DNA of 28,310 nt, from positions 1 through 28,310 of the forward strand of contig JAEZIQ010000129.1 of NCBI GenBank assembly GCA_023436605.1. The letters are read 5' to 3'. Shown in pieces: positions 14,575 to 21,973 of this stretch (within the stretch, counting starts at the first letter, position 1; each line of letters begins with the position of its first letter). This stretch comes from Actinomycetes bacterium (GTDB taxonomy: Bacteria > Actinomycetota > Thermoleophilia > Solirubrobacterales > 70-9). A program made the translations under genes and the position numbers. The notes beneath the pieces are model-generated. The model worked only from the letters and a program-made list of their open reading frames with translations. It had not been told where the DNA came from and did no database searches.

Positions 14575-15624
14575 ATGATTGAGCCCCGCTCCCTGGAGAA
14601 GATTGCGCTTGAGCGGCTGCCTGAACTGCAGGTGGCCAGCGGACTTTTCCGGGCGACAGCGCGGATCGAAGGGGTCGAGGACGAAACTGCTCCGGCAACC
14701 GCGCTGCAGGCCGGAATCGTCGTTCTGCTCGGGTTGCTCCGGGTCGAGGAATCCGAGGCAGACCAACCTTTCTCGACCGGGGCACTTAGGACCCGGATTC
14801 TCGGTGATCTCGGCGGCCCCGATGTCACTCCGGGTGAACTCGGGCTCGCGCTCTGGGCGGAAACCCGGGCCGGGGGAGTGGCGATCGGAGAGATCGACGG
14901 CCTGATCCGCCGGGCAACGGTCGGGGGCTTCGACAAGGTCCCGACCGAGCAGCTCGCCTGGCTGGGCTCGGGACTCGCCGAATCCGCGGTCTTGACCGGG
15001 GACCGCGCCGCTTCGCTGATCGACGAGGTCAGGTCGGAGATGATCTCCCGATTGACCCCGGGCGGCCTTTTACGCGACGTCCACGCCAGAAGGCTGGGTA
15101 CCGCGGTCCCGATCTCGGGTCAGTTCCACCTGCTCCATGCCCTCGTCCAGCTGATCCGGGCCGGTGAAGAAGCTCTCCAGGGCGATGCCGAGAGGCTGGC
15201 CCGGGCGCTGGTGGCCCTGCAGCGTGAAGACGGATCCTGGCCGGGCCTGGTCGATCCGGTTCGATCGCAGGCCGCGGTCGTCTATCCGATCCTGGCGGTC
15301 ACCCAGCTGGCCGCAGCGCCGATTGCGCTCCGGGCGGCAACGGAGGCTGGTCTTGGCGACTTCGGTGATTCGATCAGTGCGGGGATGAACTGGGCCAGCG
15401 GGGCCAATGCGCTGGGGCTGAATCTGGTGCACGAAGCCGACGCGAGAATTGACCGTGGCATCCTGCCCAAGCGGAAGCCTGGAGCCCTGGAGCGCGGAAT
15501 CAGCTCTGCCGCAAGGCGGATAACCGGTCAGGCTCACGAGCCCGACCCGAAGCAGCTGATCATCGATCCGGCCACTTCCAGCGAAGATCTCGGCTGGGTC
15601 CTGGAGGCCTGGGCCGGACGTTAG
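14575..15624 (+). CDS. Uncharacterised protein with QW-type (terpenoid-cyclase toroid) motif
   Basis: I do not recognise this 349-residue protein. It is mostly helical, with no signal peptide or membrane helix. One clear landmark is the segment ALVALQREDGSWPG with Gln216 and Trp222. It matches the QW motif (Q-x3-GxW type) of squalene/hopene cyclases and prenyltransferase-like alpha/alpha toroids. No DxDD protonation motif and no zinc-ligand set of a protein prenyltransferase is seen, so catalytic activity is doubtful. The N-terminal half repeats helix pairs containing LWAETRAGG and LAWLGSGLAESAVLTGD. The gene sits between the acyl-CoA synthetase (34 bases away) and ispG, so a lipid or isoprenoid link is plausible but inferred. 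It appears to have its own promoter. Confidence 0.7.
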   Translation: MIEPRSLEKIALERLPELQVASGLFRATARIEGVEDETAPATALQAGIVVLLGLLRVEESEADQPFSTGALRTRILGDLGGPDVTPGELGLALWAETRAGGVAIGEIDGLIRRATVGGFDKVPTEQLAWLGSGLAESAVLTGDRAASLIDEVRSEMISRLTPGGLLRDVHARRLGTAVPISGQFHLLHALVQLIRAGEEALQGDAERLARALVALQREDGSWPGLVDPVRSQAAVVYPILAVTQLAAAPIALRAATEAGLGDFGDSISAGMNWASGANALGLNLVHEADARIDRGILPKRKPGALERGISSAARRITGQAHEPDPKQLIIDPATSSEDLGWVLEAWAGR

Positions 15625-15637
15625 GCCCGGTCGCAGG

Positions 15638-15684
15638 TTCTGGCTGCACTTGAGGCCCCAGGAGGGCACCAACTGCAGCCAGAA
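15638..15684. promoter_or_regulatory. 11-bp inverted repeat with nested hairpin upstream of ispG
   Basis: TTCTGGCTGCA (15638-15648) is perfectly complementary to TGCAGCCAGAA (15674-15684). The 25-base interior contains a second hairpin, GCCC (15655-15658) with GGGC (15664-15667). The element lies between the QW-motif gene stop and the ispG start, with about 43 bases before the ispG -10 box and no T-run after it. It may be a U-less terminator, an operator or a cis-acting RNA. Confidence 0.6.
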
Positions 15685-15727
15685 TGACCAACGTGTTGTT
15701 GTCACCCTGCCTCCGAAGCCGGACCGG

Positions 15728-15733
15728 TAGCCT
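15728..15733 (+). promoter_or_regulatory. Candidate -10 box for near-leaderless ispG
   Basis: TAGCCT lies nine bases before the ispG GTG at 15743, with no ribosome-binding sequence between. TTGTCA at 15699 is a possible -35 but the spacing (23) is too long. Confidence 0.4.
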
Positions 15734-15742
15734 GCAGTAGTA

Positions 15743-16999
15743 GTGGCATCGAAAAGACAGATATTCGTGGGCCGGGTTCCGGTCGGGGGCGGGGCACCGG
15801 TCGTGGTCCAGACCATGACCAAGACCGAGACCGCAAACCTCGCCGCGACCATGGAACAGATCAACAAGGTCGCCGAGGCCGGAGCCGACGTCGTGCGCGT
15901 GGCCGTCCCTCGGGACAAGGACATCGAGGCGCTCAGGACGATCGTCAAGGAAGCGCCGATTCCGATCATCGCGGACATCCACTTCAACCACACTCTGGCC
16001 CTGAAGGCGATCGATGCGGGAGCGCACTGCATCCGGCTCAATCCCGGCAACATCGGCGGGCGGGACAAGGTCGCCGAGGTCGCCGAACTGGCCAACCGGA
16101 AGGGCACTCCGATGCGGATCGGCGTCAATTCCGGATCGCTTCCCAAGCACCTCCACGCGCTTGAGCGCGAGAACCCGGTCGAAGCCCTGGTCACCGCGGC
16201 AACCGAGTTCGTCGAGCTGATGGAAGGTCTCGACTTCACCAACTTCAAGGTTTCGATCAAGTCGACCAACGTGCCGAACACGATTGCCGCCAACCGTCTC
16301 CTCTCGGAGAAGATCCCGTACCCGATCCACCTCGGCATCACCGAGGCCGGGACCAAATGGTCCGGTTCGCTGAAGAGTTCGGTCGGTCTCGGAGCCCTGC
16401 TTGCGGATGACATCGGCGACACGATCCGGATCAGCCTTTCGACTTTCCATGCCGAAGAAGAGGTCAAGGTTGCCTGGGAGATCCTCAAGGCGCTGAAACT
16501 GCGTGAACGCGGGCCGGTCCTGATCGCCTGTCCGACCTGTGGCCGGCTCCAGTTCGACATGGATGCGGTCGTGGCCGAAGTCGAACAGCGGCTCGAGACC
16601 TACGAGGAGCCGATCGAGGTGGCGGTGCTCGGCTGTGCCGTCAACGGCATCGGTGAAGCAAAGGGAGCTGATTTCGGAATCGCCGGCGCCAAGAACGAAG
16701 GCGTCGTCTTCGCCAAGGGCAAGGCGATCAAGAAGGTTCCGACGTCCCAGCTGGTGGACACACTCTTCGAACAGATCGACCTCTCCCTGGACCGTGGCGG
16801 TCAGGTCGAGTTCGACGAGAAGGAATCGGCCGAGGGCGAGGCCTGGGTCAAGAAGATCGAGGACGAGAATGCCGGTGACCTGACTCCGGAGAAGATCGCG
16901 AAGATGGAGCACGAGGCCTCCCAGAAGGAAGAGAACGACAAGCTCCTCGTCGACGAGGACGTATCTCCGACGGCCGGACGCAGGTTCACCCGGGCCTGA
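15743..16999 (+). CDS. ispG: 4-hydroxy-3-methylbut-2-enyl diphosphate synthase
   Basis: IspG (GcpE) reduces 2-C-methyl-erythritol 2,4-cyclodiphosphate in the MEP pathway using a [4Fe-4S] cluster. The 418-residue protein has the TIM-barrel half (GRVPVGGGAPVVVQTMTKTET, LPKH region, VSIKSTNV). The cluster ligands are all present: Cys263 and Cys266 in CPTCGR, Cys298, and Glu305 in CAVNGIGEA. It is the short bacterial form without the plant insertion, but carries a charged C-terminal tail of about 55 residues rich in Glu/Lys that is not needed for the fold. The GTG start gives MASKRQIFVG. The gene is followed three bases later by a methyltransferase gene. Confidence 0.96.
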   Translation: MASKRQIFVGRVPVGGGAPVVVQTMTKTETANLAATMEQINKVAEAGADVVRVAVPRDKDIEALRTIVKEAPIPIIADIHFNHTLALKAIDAGAHCIRLNPGNIGGRDKVAEVAELANRKGTPMRIGVNSGSLPKHLHALERENPVEALVTAATEFVELMEGLDFTNFKVSIKSTNVPNTIAANRLLSEKIPYPIHLGITEAGTKWSGSLKSSVGLGALLADDIGDTIRISLSTFHAEEEVKVAWEILKALKLRERGPVLIACPTCGRLQFDMDAVVAEVEQRLETYEEPIEVAVLGCAVNGIGEAKGADFGIAGAKNEGVVFAKGKAIKKVPTSQLVDTLFEQIDLSLDRGGQVEFDEKESAEGEAWVKKIEDENAGDLTPEKIAKMEHEASQKEENDKLLVDEDVSPTAGRRFTRA

Positions 17000-17002
17000 A
17001 AA

Positions 17003-17869
17003 ATGGACGGTCCCAGTCGCACGGCCGAGTACGTCGCGATGTTCCGGGCCGTCGAATCTGCCAGACCGGCCGGCAAGCGGCTCTTCCACGACCCATACGC
17101 CGTCGCTTTCCTTGACGGGAAGCTGGGGGCGGGTGCCCGTCTGGCCGGAAACGGGATCGGACAGCGGCTGGTCTCCGCCTACATCGACCGGTACTGGCCG
17201 GGTTCGCGACCTTCGGCGATCATCCGCACGAAACTGATCGATGACGCCGTGGGCTCGGCAATCGAAAACGGGGCCGAGCAGGTCGCGATCCTCGGCGCCG
17301 GCTATGACACGCGGGGACTCCGGCTTCCGGCTGCGGTCAACTTGCCGGTCTTCGAGCTGGATCAGCCGCCAACCCAGGAACGAAAGAAGGAGCGACTCGT
17401 AATGCGGGACGGAGTGCTCCCGGAGAACGTGACCTACGTGCCGTTCGACCTGCTGGAGGAAGGCGTCGGGGCGCCGCTGGAGCGGGCTGGATTCGAGTCT
17501 GGGAAGAAGTCGGTGTTCATCTGGGAAGGGGTACTCAGCTATCTGACCCCGGAAGCCGTGGATGCCACCCTCGCCTGGGTGGCCGCGACGGGTGCCCCGG
17601 GCAGTCGCCTCGTTTTCACGTATGTCGACGTTGCGCTGCTCAGGGCAAACGGGGAGGACGAGCCACCCTGGAGCGCCCAGGTGGCGAAAGTCGGCGAGCC
17701 GTTCAGGTACGGGCTCGACCCCGGCCTTATGGATGATTTTCTCGGTAGCAGGGGTCTGAAGCCGATCTGGGACGTTTCCACGCGGGAAGCAATCGCCGAA
17801 CACGCCGTTTCTGGCGGCGAGAACGCGCCCGCTTTCTACCGAGTCGCAGAGGCGGAAGTGGGACGGTAG
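17003..17869 (+). CDS. Class I SAM-dependent methyltransferase, TIGR00027/LCM-like family
   Basis: The 288-residue product resembles the actinobacterial TIGR00027 group of leucine-carboxyl-methyltransferase-like enzymes. Features in order: SRTAEYVAMFRAVESARPAGKRLFHDPYAV at the N-terminus, IIRTKLIDDAV, the SAM-binding strand QVAILGAGYDTRGLRLP, acidic FELDQPPTQERKKERL after strand two, and SVFIWEGVLSYLTPEAVDATL. Mycobacteria carry many paralogues, some linked to secondary metabolism or lipids; the substrate here is unknown. It starts three bases after the ispG stop and ends 12 bases before proS, so it is probably co-transcribed with ispG. It is not a usual member of the ispG-proS neighbourhood and may be an insertion. 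Confidence 0.85.
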   Translation: MDGPSRTAEYVAMFRAVESARPAGKRLFHDPYAVAFLDGKLGAGARLAGNGIGQRLVSAYIDRYWPGSRPSAIIRTKLIDDAVGSAIENGAEQVAILGAGYDTRGLRLPAAVNLPVFELDQPPTQERKKERLVMRDGVLPENVTYVPFDLLEEGVGAPLERAGFESGKKSVFIWEGVLSYLTPEAVDATLAWVAATGAPGSRLVFTYVDVALLRANGEDEPPWSAQVAKVGEPFRYGLDPGLMDDFLGSRGLKPIWDVSTREAIAEHAVSGGENAPAFYRVAEAEVGR

Positions 17870-17872
17870 TCT
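17867..17872 (+). promoter_or_regulatory. Candidate -10 box upstream of proS
   Basis: TAGTCT overlaps the methyltransferase stop codon and is nine bases before the proS ATG, with no Shine-Dalgarno. It fits the near-leaderless pattern seen at several other starts in the window; no -35 is evident. Confidence 0.35.
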
Positions 17873-17881
17873 GCGACCCCG

Positions 17882-19576
17882 ATGACGAGGCTCTCCAGAA
17901 CACTGCTGCCCACGCTGAAAGACGCCCCCGCTGACGCCGAGGCGATCAGCCACAAACTGCTCGTTCGGGCCGGAATGGTCCGCCAGATGGGAACCGGTCT
18001 CTGGACCTATCTGCCGGCCGGGCTGAGAGCCCATCGAAAGGCCGAGCAGATCATCCGCGAGGAGATGAACCGGATCGGTGGCCAGGAGATCTCGATGCCG
18101 ATCCTCCAGCCGGCCGACCCGTGGGAGAAGACCGGACGCTACGGAATCGAAGAGCTGATGAAGCTCGAGGATCGCAAGGGATCACCGATGGTGCTGGCGA
18201 TGACCGGTGAGGAATGCGTAACCGGGCACATGGCCAACGAGGTGCGCTCCTACCGCGACCTGCCGCAGCTCGTCTACCAGATCCAGACCAAGGAACGTGA
18301 CGAACCAAGGCCGAGGGCGGGAATCCTCCGCACCCGCGAGTTCGTGATGAAGGACGCGTACAGCTTCGACCGCGATGAAGCCGGGCTCAACGAGACATAC
18401 AACCTCTGCATCCAGGCCTACGACCGGATCTACGACCGGACCGGTCTGAAGTGGTACCGCTGCGAAAGCGATGTCGGCATGATGGGCGGTTCTGCCGCTC
18501 ATGAGTACATGGCGCCCTGCGCCGCCGGCGAGGACACAATCGCTGTTGCGCCCGGGTACTCGGCCAACCTTGAAGTCGCCTCGGCCAACCCCCGGCCGAT
18601 CGAACGCGGGGAAGAGCTGCCCCAGCCGGCCGAGGTGGAAACGCCCGGGCAAAAGACGATCGACGAGGTTGCCGCTGCGCTCGCAATCGACCCCGGCGCC
18701 CTGATCAAGTCGGTGGCAGTGGTGACCGACGAGGGAGAATTCGTTCTCGTCCTCGTTCGCGGCGACCACCAACTCAACGAGATCAAACTCGCCAATGCGC
18801 TCGGCACGCCTTTCCGGCCCGCCCGCGAGGAGGAGATCGAGGAGAAACTCGGTCCGGCCGGGTACATCGGCCCGGTTGGGGCTTCGGTCCGGATCATCAA
18901 GGACAAGGCGATCGAAGGCGGGGGACTGATCACCGGTGCGAACCGTCCCGACCTTCACCTCAAGGGAGTGGAACCGGGACGCGACTTCGCCTTCGAGGAA
19001 GCCGACGTGCGCACCGTCGTCGAGGGCGACACCACCGACGACGGACACCCGATCACGCTCGAGCCGGCGATCGAAATCGGCAACATCTTCAAGCTCGGCA
19101 CGCGCTACAGCGTGCCGCTCGGTGCGACGTACCTCGACGAGGACGGAAAGGAAAAGCCGATCGTGATGGGCTGCTACGGCATCGGCCCGGCCCGTATCGT
19201 GGCTGCCGCGGCCGAGCAGTACGCCGACGAGAAAGGTCTCTCCTGGCCGGCTGCGCTTTCCCCGTGGGACATCCATCTGGTCTCGCTCTCGAAGTCGGAC
19301 GAACCGGAGAGGGCGGAAGCAGACCGCCTCTACGAGCAGCTGCTCGAAGCCGGCTTCCAGGTCCTTTACGACGACCGTGATGCCGGTCCGGGCCAGAAAC
19401 TGACCGATGCGGAGCTGCTCGGCTGTCCGCTTCGCGTGGTCGTGGGTCGCCGCGGACTCGCCGACGGGATCTTCGAAGGAAGCGAACGCCGCAGTGGCGA
19501 GGAGCACCGGATCCCGGTCGAGGGCGCGGCCGACGAGATCGCCGGCATCCTCGCCTCTCTCTCCGGTCAGGACTGA
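17882..19576 (+). CDS. proS: Prolyl-tRNA synthetase, bacterial type with editing insertion
   Basis: The 564-residue enzyme charges tRNA-Pro. It is the bacterial-type ProRS. The class II motif 1/2 region runs through GMVRQMGTGLWTYLPAGLRAHRKAEQIIREEMNRIGGQEISMPIL. Motif 2 lies in TREFVMKDAYSFDRDE. A YbaK-like editing domain is inserted around residues 230-380 (QKTIDEVAAALAIDPGALIKSVAVV to VGASVRIIKDKAI). Motif 3 with GCYGIGPARIVAAAAEQ follows, then a C-terminal anticodon-binding domain (WDIHLVSLSKSDEPERAEADRLYEQL). The ATG at 17882 gives the usual N-terminus (TRLSRTLLPTLKDAPADAEAISHKLL). Its stop shares a base with the next ATG. Confidence 0.97.
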   Translation: MTRLSRTLLPTLKDAPADAEAISHKLLVRAGMVRQMGTGLWTYLPAGLRAHRKAEQIIREEMNRIGGQEISMPILQPADPWEKTGRYGIEELMKLEDRKGSPMVLAMTGEECVTGHMANEVRSYRDLPQLVYQIQTKERDEPRPRAGILRTREFVMKDAYSFDRDEAGLNETYNLCIQAYDRIYDRTGLKWYRCESDVGMMGGSAAHEYMAPCAAGEDTIAVAPGYSANLEVASANPRPIERGEELPQPAEVETPGQKTIDEVAAALAIDPGALIKSVAVVTDEGEFVLVLVRGDHQLNEIKLANALGTPFRPAREEEIEEKLGPAGYIGPVGASVRIIKDKAIEGGGLITGANRPDLHLKGVEPGRDFAFEEADVRTVVEGDTTDDGHPITLEPAIEIGNIFKLGTRYSVPLGATYLDEDGKEKPIVMGCYGIGPARIVAAAAEQYADEKGLSWPAALSPWDIHLVSLSKSDEPERAEADRLYEQLLEAGFQVLYDDRDAGPGQKLTDAELLGCPLRVVVGRRGLADGIFEGSERRSGEEHRIPVEGAADEIAGILASLSGQD

Positions 19577-20238
19577 TGGGCGACGCGGCCCCGTTCGGCA
19601 AGGGAAAGGTCCGGAAGCTTTTCGGGCTGGACCGAACCGGGGCCGAGCCGGCTCCGACCAGGGCCGGGCAGCCGCTTCGGCCCTTCACCATCCCCAACCT
19701 GATCGGCTACCTGCGGCTGATCGGGATCCCGCTCTTTCTGATCATCGCCTTCAGTTCCGATGACGGCAGGGACTGGACCGCCGCGCTGCTGTTCTTCCTG
19801 ATCGCCGGCGGCGATTACGTCGATGGATTCCTGGCCCGGGTAACCGGCCAGTACAGCCGCCTCGGCGCCCTGATGGACCCGGTCATCGACCGCCTGACGA
19901 TCCTCTCGGGCCTGATCGTCTGCTGGCATTTCGAGCTGCTTCCCCAGTGGATGCTCGTCCTGCTGCTGGTTCGGGAGCTGGCGACCCTGGCCCTGGCCCG
20001 GTGGGGGCTTTCCCACGGGGTGGATATCGAGGTCAACTGGTTCGGGCGGGTCGCGGTGTTTCCGGTGATGGCGTCGCTCCTGCTCGCGATGATGTGGGAC
20101 AGCTGGGTTCCGACCGCCCTGCTCGCGCTGGGGATCGTGCTCGGTGTGATCGCGACCTACCTCTACGCCCGAGTCGGACGGGATCAGATCCAGGCCCGGC
20201 AGGCGTCTGGTTCGGCGGAAGAATCTGCCCAACCGTAA
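19576..20238 (+). CDS. CDP-alcohol phosphatidyltransferase (PgsA-like)
   Basis: This 220-residue membrane protein has the complete CDP-alcohol phosphatidyltransferase signature in residues 80-105: Asp80-x2-Asp83-Gly84-x2-Ala87-Arg88-x8-Gly97-x3-Asp101-x3-Asp105. It is preceded by PFTIPNLIGYLRLIGIPLFL and followed by several transmembrane helices. These enzymes transfer a phosphatidyl group from CDP-diacylglycerol to glycerol-3-phosphate, inositol-phosphate or a related alcohol. The family cannot be split further by eye; phosphatidylglycerophosphate synthase is the default guess. It overlaps the proS stop (TGATG) and complements cdsA earlier in the window. The hydrophilic N-terminus (about 35 residues) and the Gln/Ser-rich tail look unstructured. 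Confidence 0.88.
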   Translation: MGDAAPFGKGKVRKLFGLDRTGAEPAPTRAGQPLRPFTIPNLIGYLRLIGIPLFLIIAFSSDDGRDWTAALLFFLIAGGDYVDGFLARVTGQYSRLGALMDPVIDRLTILSGLIVCWHFELLPQWMLVLLLVRELATLALARWGLSHGVDIEVNWFGRVAVFPVMASLLLAMMWDSWVPTALLALGIVLGVIATYLYARVGRDQIQARQASGSAEESAQP

Positions 20239-20246
20239 AGCCTGAG

Positions 20247-20273
20247 TTGAAGGTTAGGGTCGGCCCGTATAAT
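20247..20273 (+). promoter_or_regulatory. Promoter of the FHA gene, consensus -10, leaderless
   Basis: A perfect TATAAT (20268-20273) lies seven bases before the ATG at 20281, so transcription would begin at or next to the start codon. TTGAAG at 20247-20252 is a plausible -35 with a short 15-base spacer. The upstream ATG at 20272 lies within the -10 box and cannot be the start of a transcript from this promoter. Confidence 0.7.
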
Positions 20274-20280
20274 GGCCCCC

Positions 20281-20751
20281 ATGGCGACCCACTGCCCCGA
20301 ATGCGGCTTCATAAACCCGGAGGCAGCGAACTACTGTCAGAAGTGTGGAAACTTCATCGGTGTCCGCGAAGGCGGTGACGAACAGCGCACGTCGACCTAC
20401 CAGGTAGGCGAGACCGGGGAGATCGAGGCCGTCGACATTGACGCCGAGGTCGAACGCACCGGGGCCGCCCTCGTGATCAGAAGCGGCGGCGGTAGGGCCG
20501 GCGAGACTTTTCCGATGGAAGAGGAGCGGGTGGCGATCGGACGAAGTCCCGACGCCGGTGTATTCCTCGATGACGTCACCGTCTCCCGTAACCACGCGCT
20601 GCTGGTAGCCAGGGGGGACGGAACCTACATCGATGATCTGGGGTCGCTCAACGGCACCTACGTGAACCGGAAGCGAATCGAGTCGCAGCGACTCGAGGAC
20701 GGTGACGAAATCCAGGTCGGCAAGTACAAACTGACGTATCTGGAGAGATGA
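20281..20751 (+). CDS. Zinc-ribbon FHA-domain protein, GarA-like
   Basis: The 156-residue protein has an N-terminal zinc ribbon (Cys5, Cys8, Cys19, Cys22: CPECG ... CQKCG). A linker with a Thr-rich phosphorylatable segment follows (RTSTYQVGETGE, residues 36-47). The C-terminal FHA domain has Gly87-Arg88, Ser102-Arg103-Asn104-His105 and Asn124-Gly125 as phosphothreonine-binding residues. The arrangement mirrors mycobacterial GarA, which is phosphorylated by PknB/PknG near its N-terminus, binds its own phosphothreonine and controls 2-oxoglutarate enzymes. GarA itself lacks this zinc ribbon as far as I recall. The MerR gene directly downstream matches the GarA-Rv1828 order. The ATG at 20281 is chosen because the alternative at 20272 falls inside the TATAAT box. 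Confidence 0.88.
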   Translation: MATHCPECGFINPEAANYCQKCGNFIGVREGGDEQRTSTYQVGETGEIEAVDIDAEVERTGAALVIRSGGGRAGETFPMEEERVAIGRSPDAGVFLDDVTVSRNHALLVARGDGTYIDDLGSLNGTYVNRKRIESQRLEDGDEIQVGKYKLTYLER

Positions 20752-20752
20752 G

Positions 20753-21493
20753 ATGACGCTGAGCGAACAGGAGCTGGCCGACGGCACACAGATGGCTCCG
20801 CGCCGTCCGCGCAAGGCGCTGACCATCGGGGCAGTGGCAAAGCTGCTCAGCAAGGAGTTCGACGATGTATCGATCTCCAAGATCCGCTATCTCGAAGACC
20901 AGAAGCTGGTCACCCCGCGACGAACGCAGGGTGGCTACCGCCTTTACAGCCAGGCTGACGTCGATCGTCTGCGTACCGTGTTGCGGCTGCAGCGGGACGA
21001 GTTCCTGCCGCTTCGGGTGATCCGCCAGGAACTGGCTGCCGGCCCTTCGGTCAGCGGCCTTTCCGGCAACTCCTCGAACACGGCGAGGCGGGCCAAACTG
21101 ATCGGAACCACCAGTTCCCGTTTCTCGGTCGAGGAAGTGATCGAGGAAACCGGGGCCCGGGCCGAGTTCATCCGTGAACTGGCCGAGTTCGGGCTGGTCA
21201 CACCGAGGACCGAGAACGGCCGTGCGGTCTACGACGAGACCGACATGGAAATCGTGCGGGCCGCCAACGAGCTGGCCCGCTCCGGTGTCGGGGCCCGGAA
21301 CCTGAAGCTGTTCAAGACTTCGGCTGACCGCGAGGTCAACCTGATTGAGACTCTCCTGGCGCCCAAGCTCGCCTCACGCAATCCGCAGCGTCGCAAGGAA
21401 GCGGTTGAAAGTCTCGAGCGGATGGCGACGGTACTCAGCGAGCTCAAACATGCGCTCCTGGTCCGGGATCTGCGCCGGCTCGCCGACAGCTAG
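20753..21493 (+). CDS. MerR-family transcriptional regulator (Rv1828-like)
   Basis: This 246-residue protein has an N-terminal MerR winged helix-turn-helix: LTIGAVAKLLSKEFDDVSISKIRYLEDQKLVTPRRTQGGYRLYSQADVDRL, residues about 22-72. The rest is a helical region with a second MerR-like segment (FSVEEVIEETGARAEFIRELAEFGLVTPRTENGRAVYDETDMEIVRAANELARSG). No conserved metal-binding cysteines are present. Length and position immediately after an FHA gene match mycobacterial Rv1828. GGAGA at 20742-20746 precedes the ATG by six bases, and the FHA stop is one base before it, so the pair is an operon transcribed from the leaderless FHA promoter. Effector and targets are unknown. Confidence 0.9.
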   Translation: MTLSEQELADGTQMAPRRPRKALTIGAVAKLLSKEFDDVSISKIRYLEDQKLVTPRRTQGGYRLYSQADVDRLRTVLRLQRDEFLPLRVIRQELAAGPSVSGLSGNSSNTARRAKLIGTTSSRFSVEEVIEETGARAEFIRELAEFGLVTPRTENGRAVYDETDMEIVRAANELARSGVGARNLKLFKTSADREVNLIETLLAPKLASRNPQRRKEAVESLERMATVLSELKHALLVRDLRRLADS

Positions 21494-21505
21494 ACGCAGT
21501 CCGTT

Positions 21506-21973
21506 TTGCCGACCGTCACCCGAAAGACGACCGTGGCGGCGACGCCGGACAAGGTCTATGACCTGATCAGCGACCCGTCGCGGCTTTCACAGTGGTGGCC
21601 GCGGGTAGTCAGGGTCGAGGATGTCGCCGGAAAGCCCGGGACGGAACGAACCCGGTGGACCTGCGTGCTCGGGGCCGATTCCGGCCGCATGCTCCGGCTC
21701 GATTACCGCTGTACCGGGGCCACCCGTCCTGCCAGGTACGAGTGGGAGCACGAACTCGAAGGCACTCCGTACGAGCAGCATCTCGCCCGTCAGTCGGTCG
21801 AGGCACGCCTTTCCGAAAGCGACGGCGGCACCCTGGTCAGCCTGACCACGGTCAACAGCCTTCGGGGCACGGCCAAGATCGCCGGCTTCTCGATGAAGAA
21901 GGGCCAGAAGGACCTGCTCGATCACGCGCTGGCGGCGCTCGCCCAGCACTTCGAAGGGGACGCAGGCAAGTGA
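21506..21973 (+). CDS. SRPBCC-fold protein (polyketide cyclase / START-like)
   Basis: The 155-residue product fits the SRPBCC helix-grip fold. The N-terminus TVTRKTTVAATPDKVYDLISDPSRLSQWWPRVVRVEDV is the usual first strand and helix, and the C-terminus SLRGTAKIAGFSMKKGQKDLLDHALAALAQHF is the long closing helix. Members bind hydrophobic ligands or act as cyclases, so no reaction can be assigned. A TTG at 21506 gives the normal family N-terminus. It lacks a Shine-Dalgarno and is 12 bases after the MerR stop, so it may be transcribed with the FHA-MerR pair. Its GTGA overlap with the next gene implies a functional link to the FAD oxidase, perhaps lipid binding. Confidence 0.8.
   Translation: MPTVTRKTTVAATPDKVYDLISDPSRLSQWWPRVVRVEDVAGKPGTERTRWTCVLGADSGRMLRLDYRCTGATRPARYEWEHELEGTPYEQHLARQSVEARLSESDGGTLVSLTTVNSLRGTAKIAGFSMKKGQKDLLDHALAALAQHFEGDAGK

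Noticed and set aside
14575..15624. Functional squalene-hopene cyclase
   Set aside because: Only one QW-type motif is seen, the protein is about half the usual length, and no DxDD catalytic motif is present.
15560..18034. An 824-codon open frame on the minus strand antisense to ispG, the methyltransferase and proS
   Set aside because: It is out of phase with clear family proteins on the plus strand and has the Arg/Asp/Gly-rich composition typical of antisense frames in GC-rich DNA. No domain is recognisable.
20272..20280. Start of the FHA gene at the upstream ATG (adding MAP)
   Set aside because: That ATG lies inside the TATAAT box. A transcript from this promoter begins about at 20280-20281, so ATG 20281 is the usable start.
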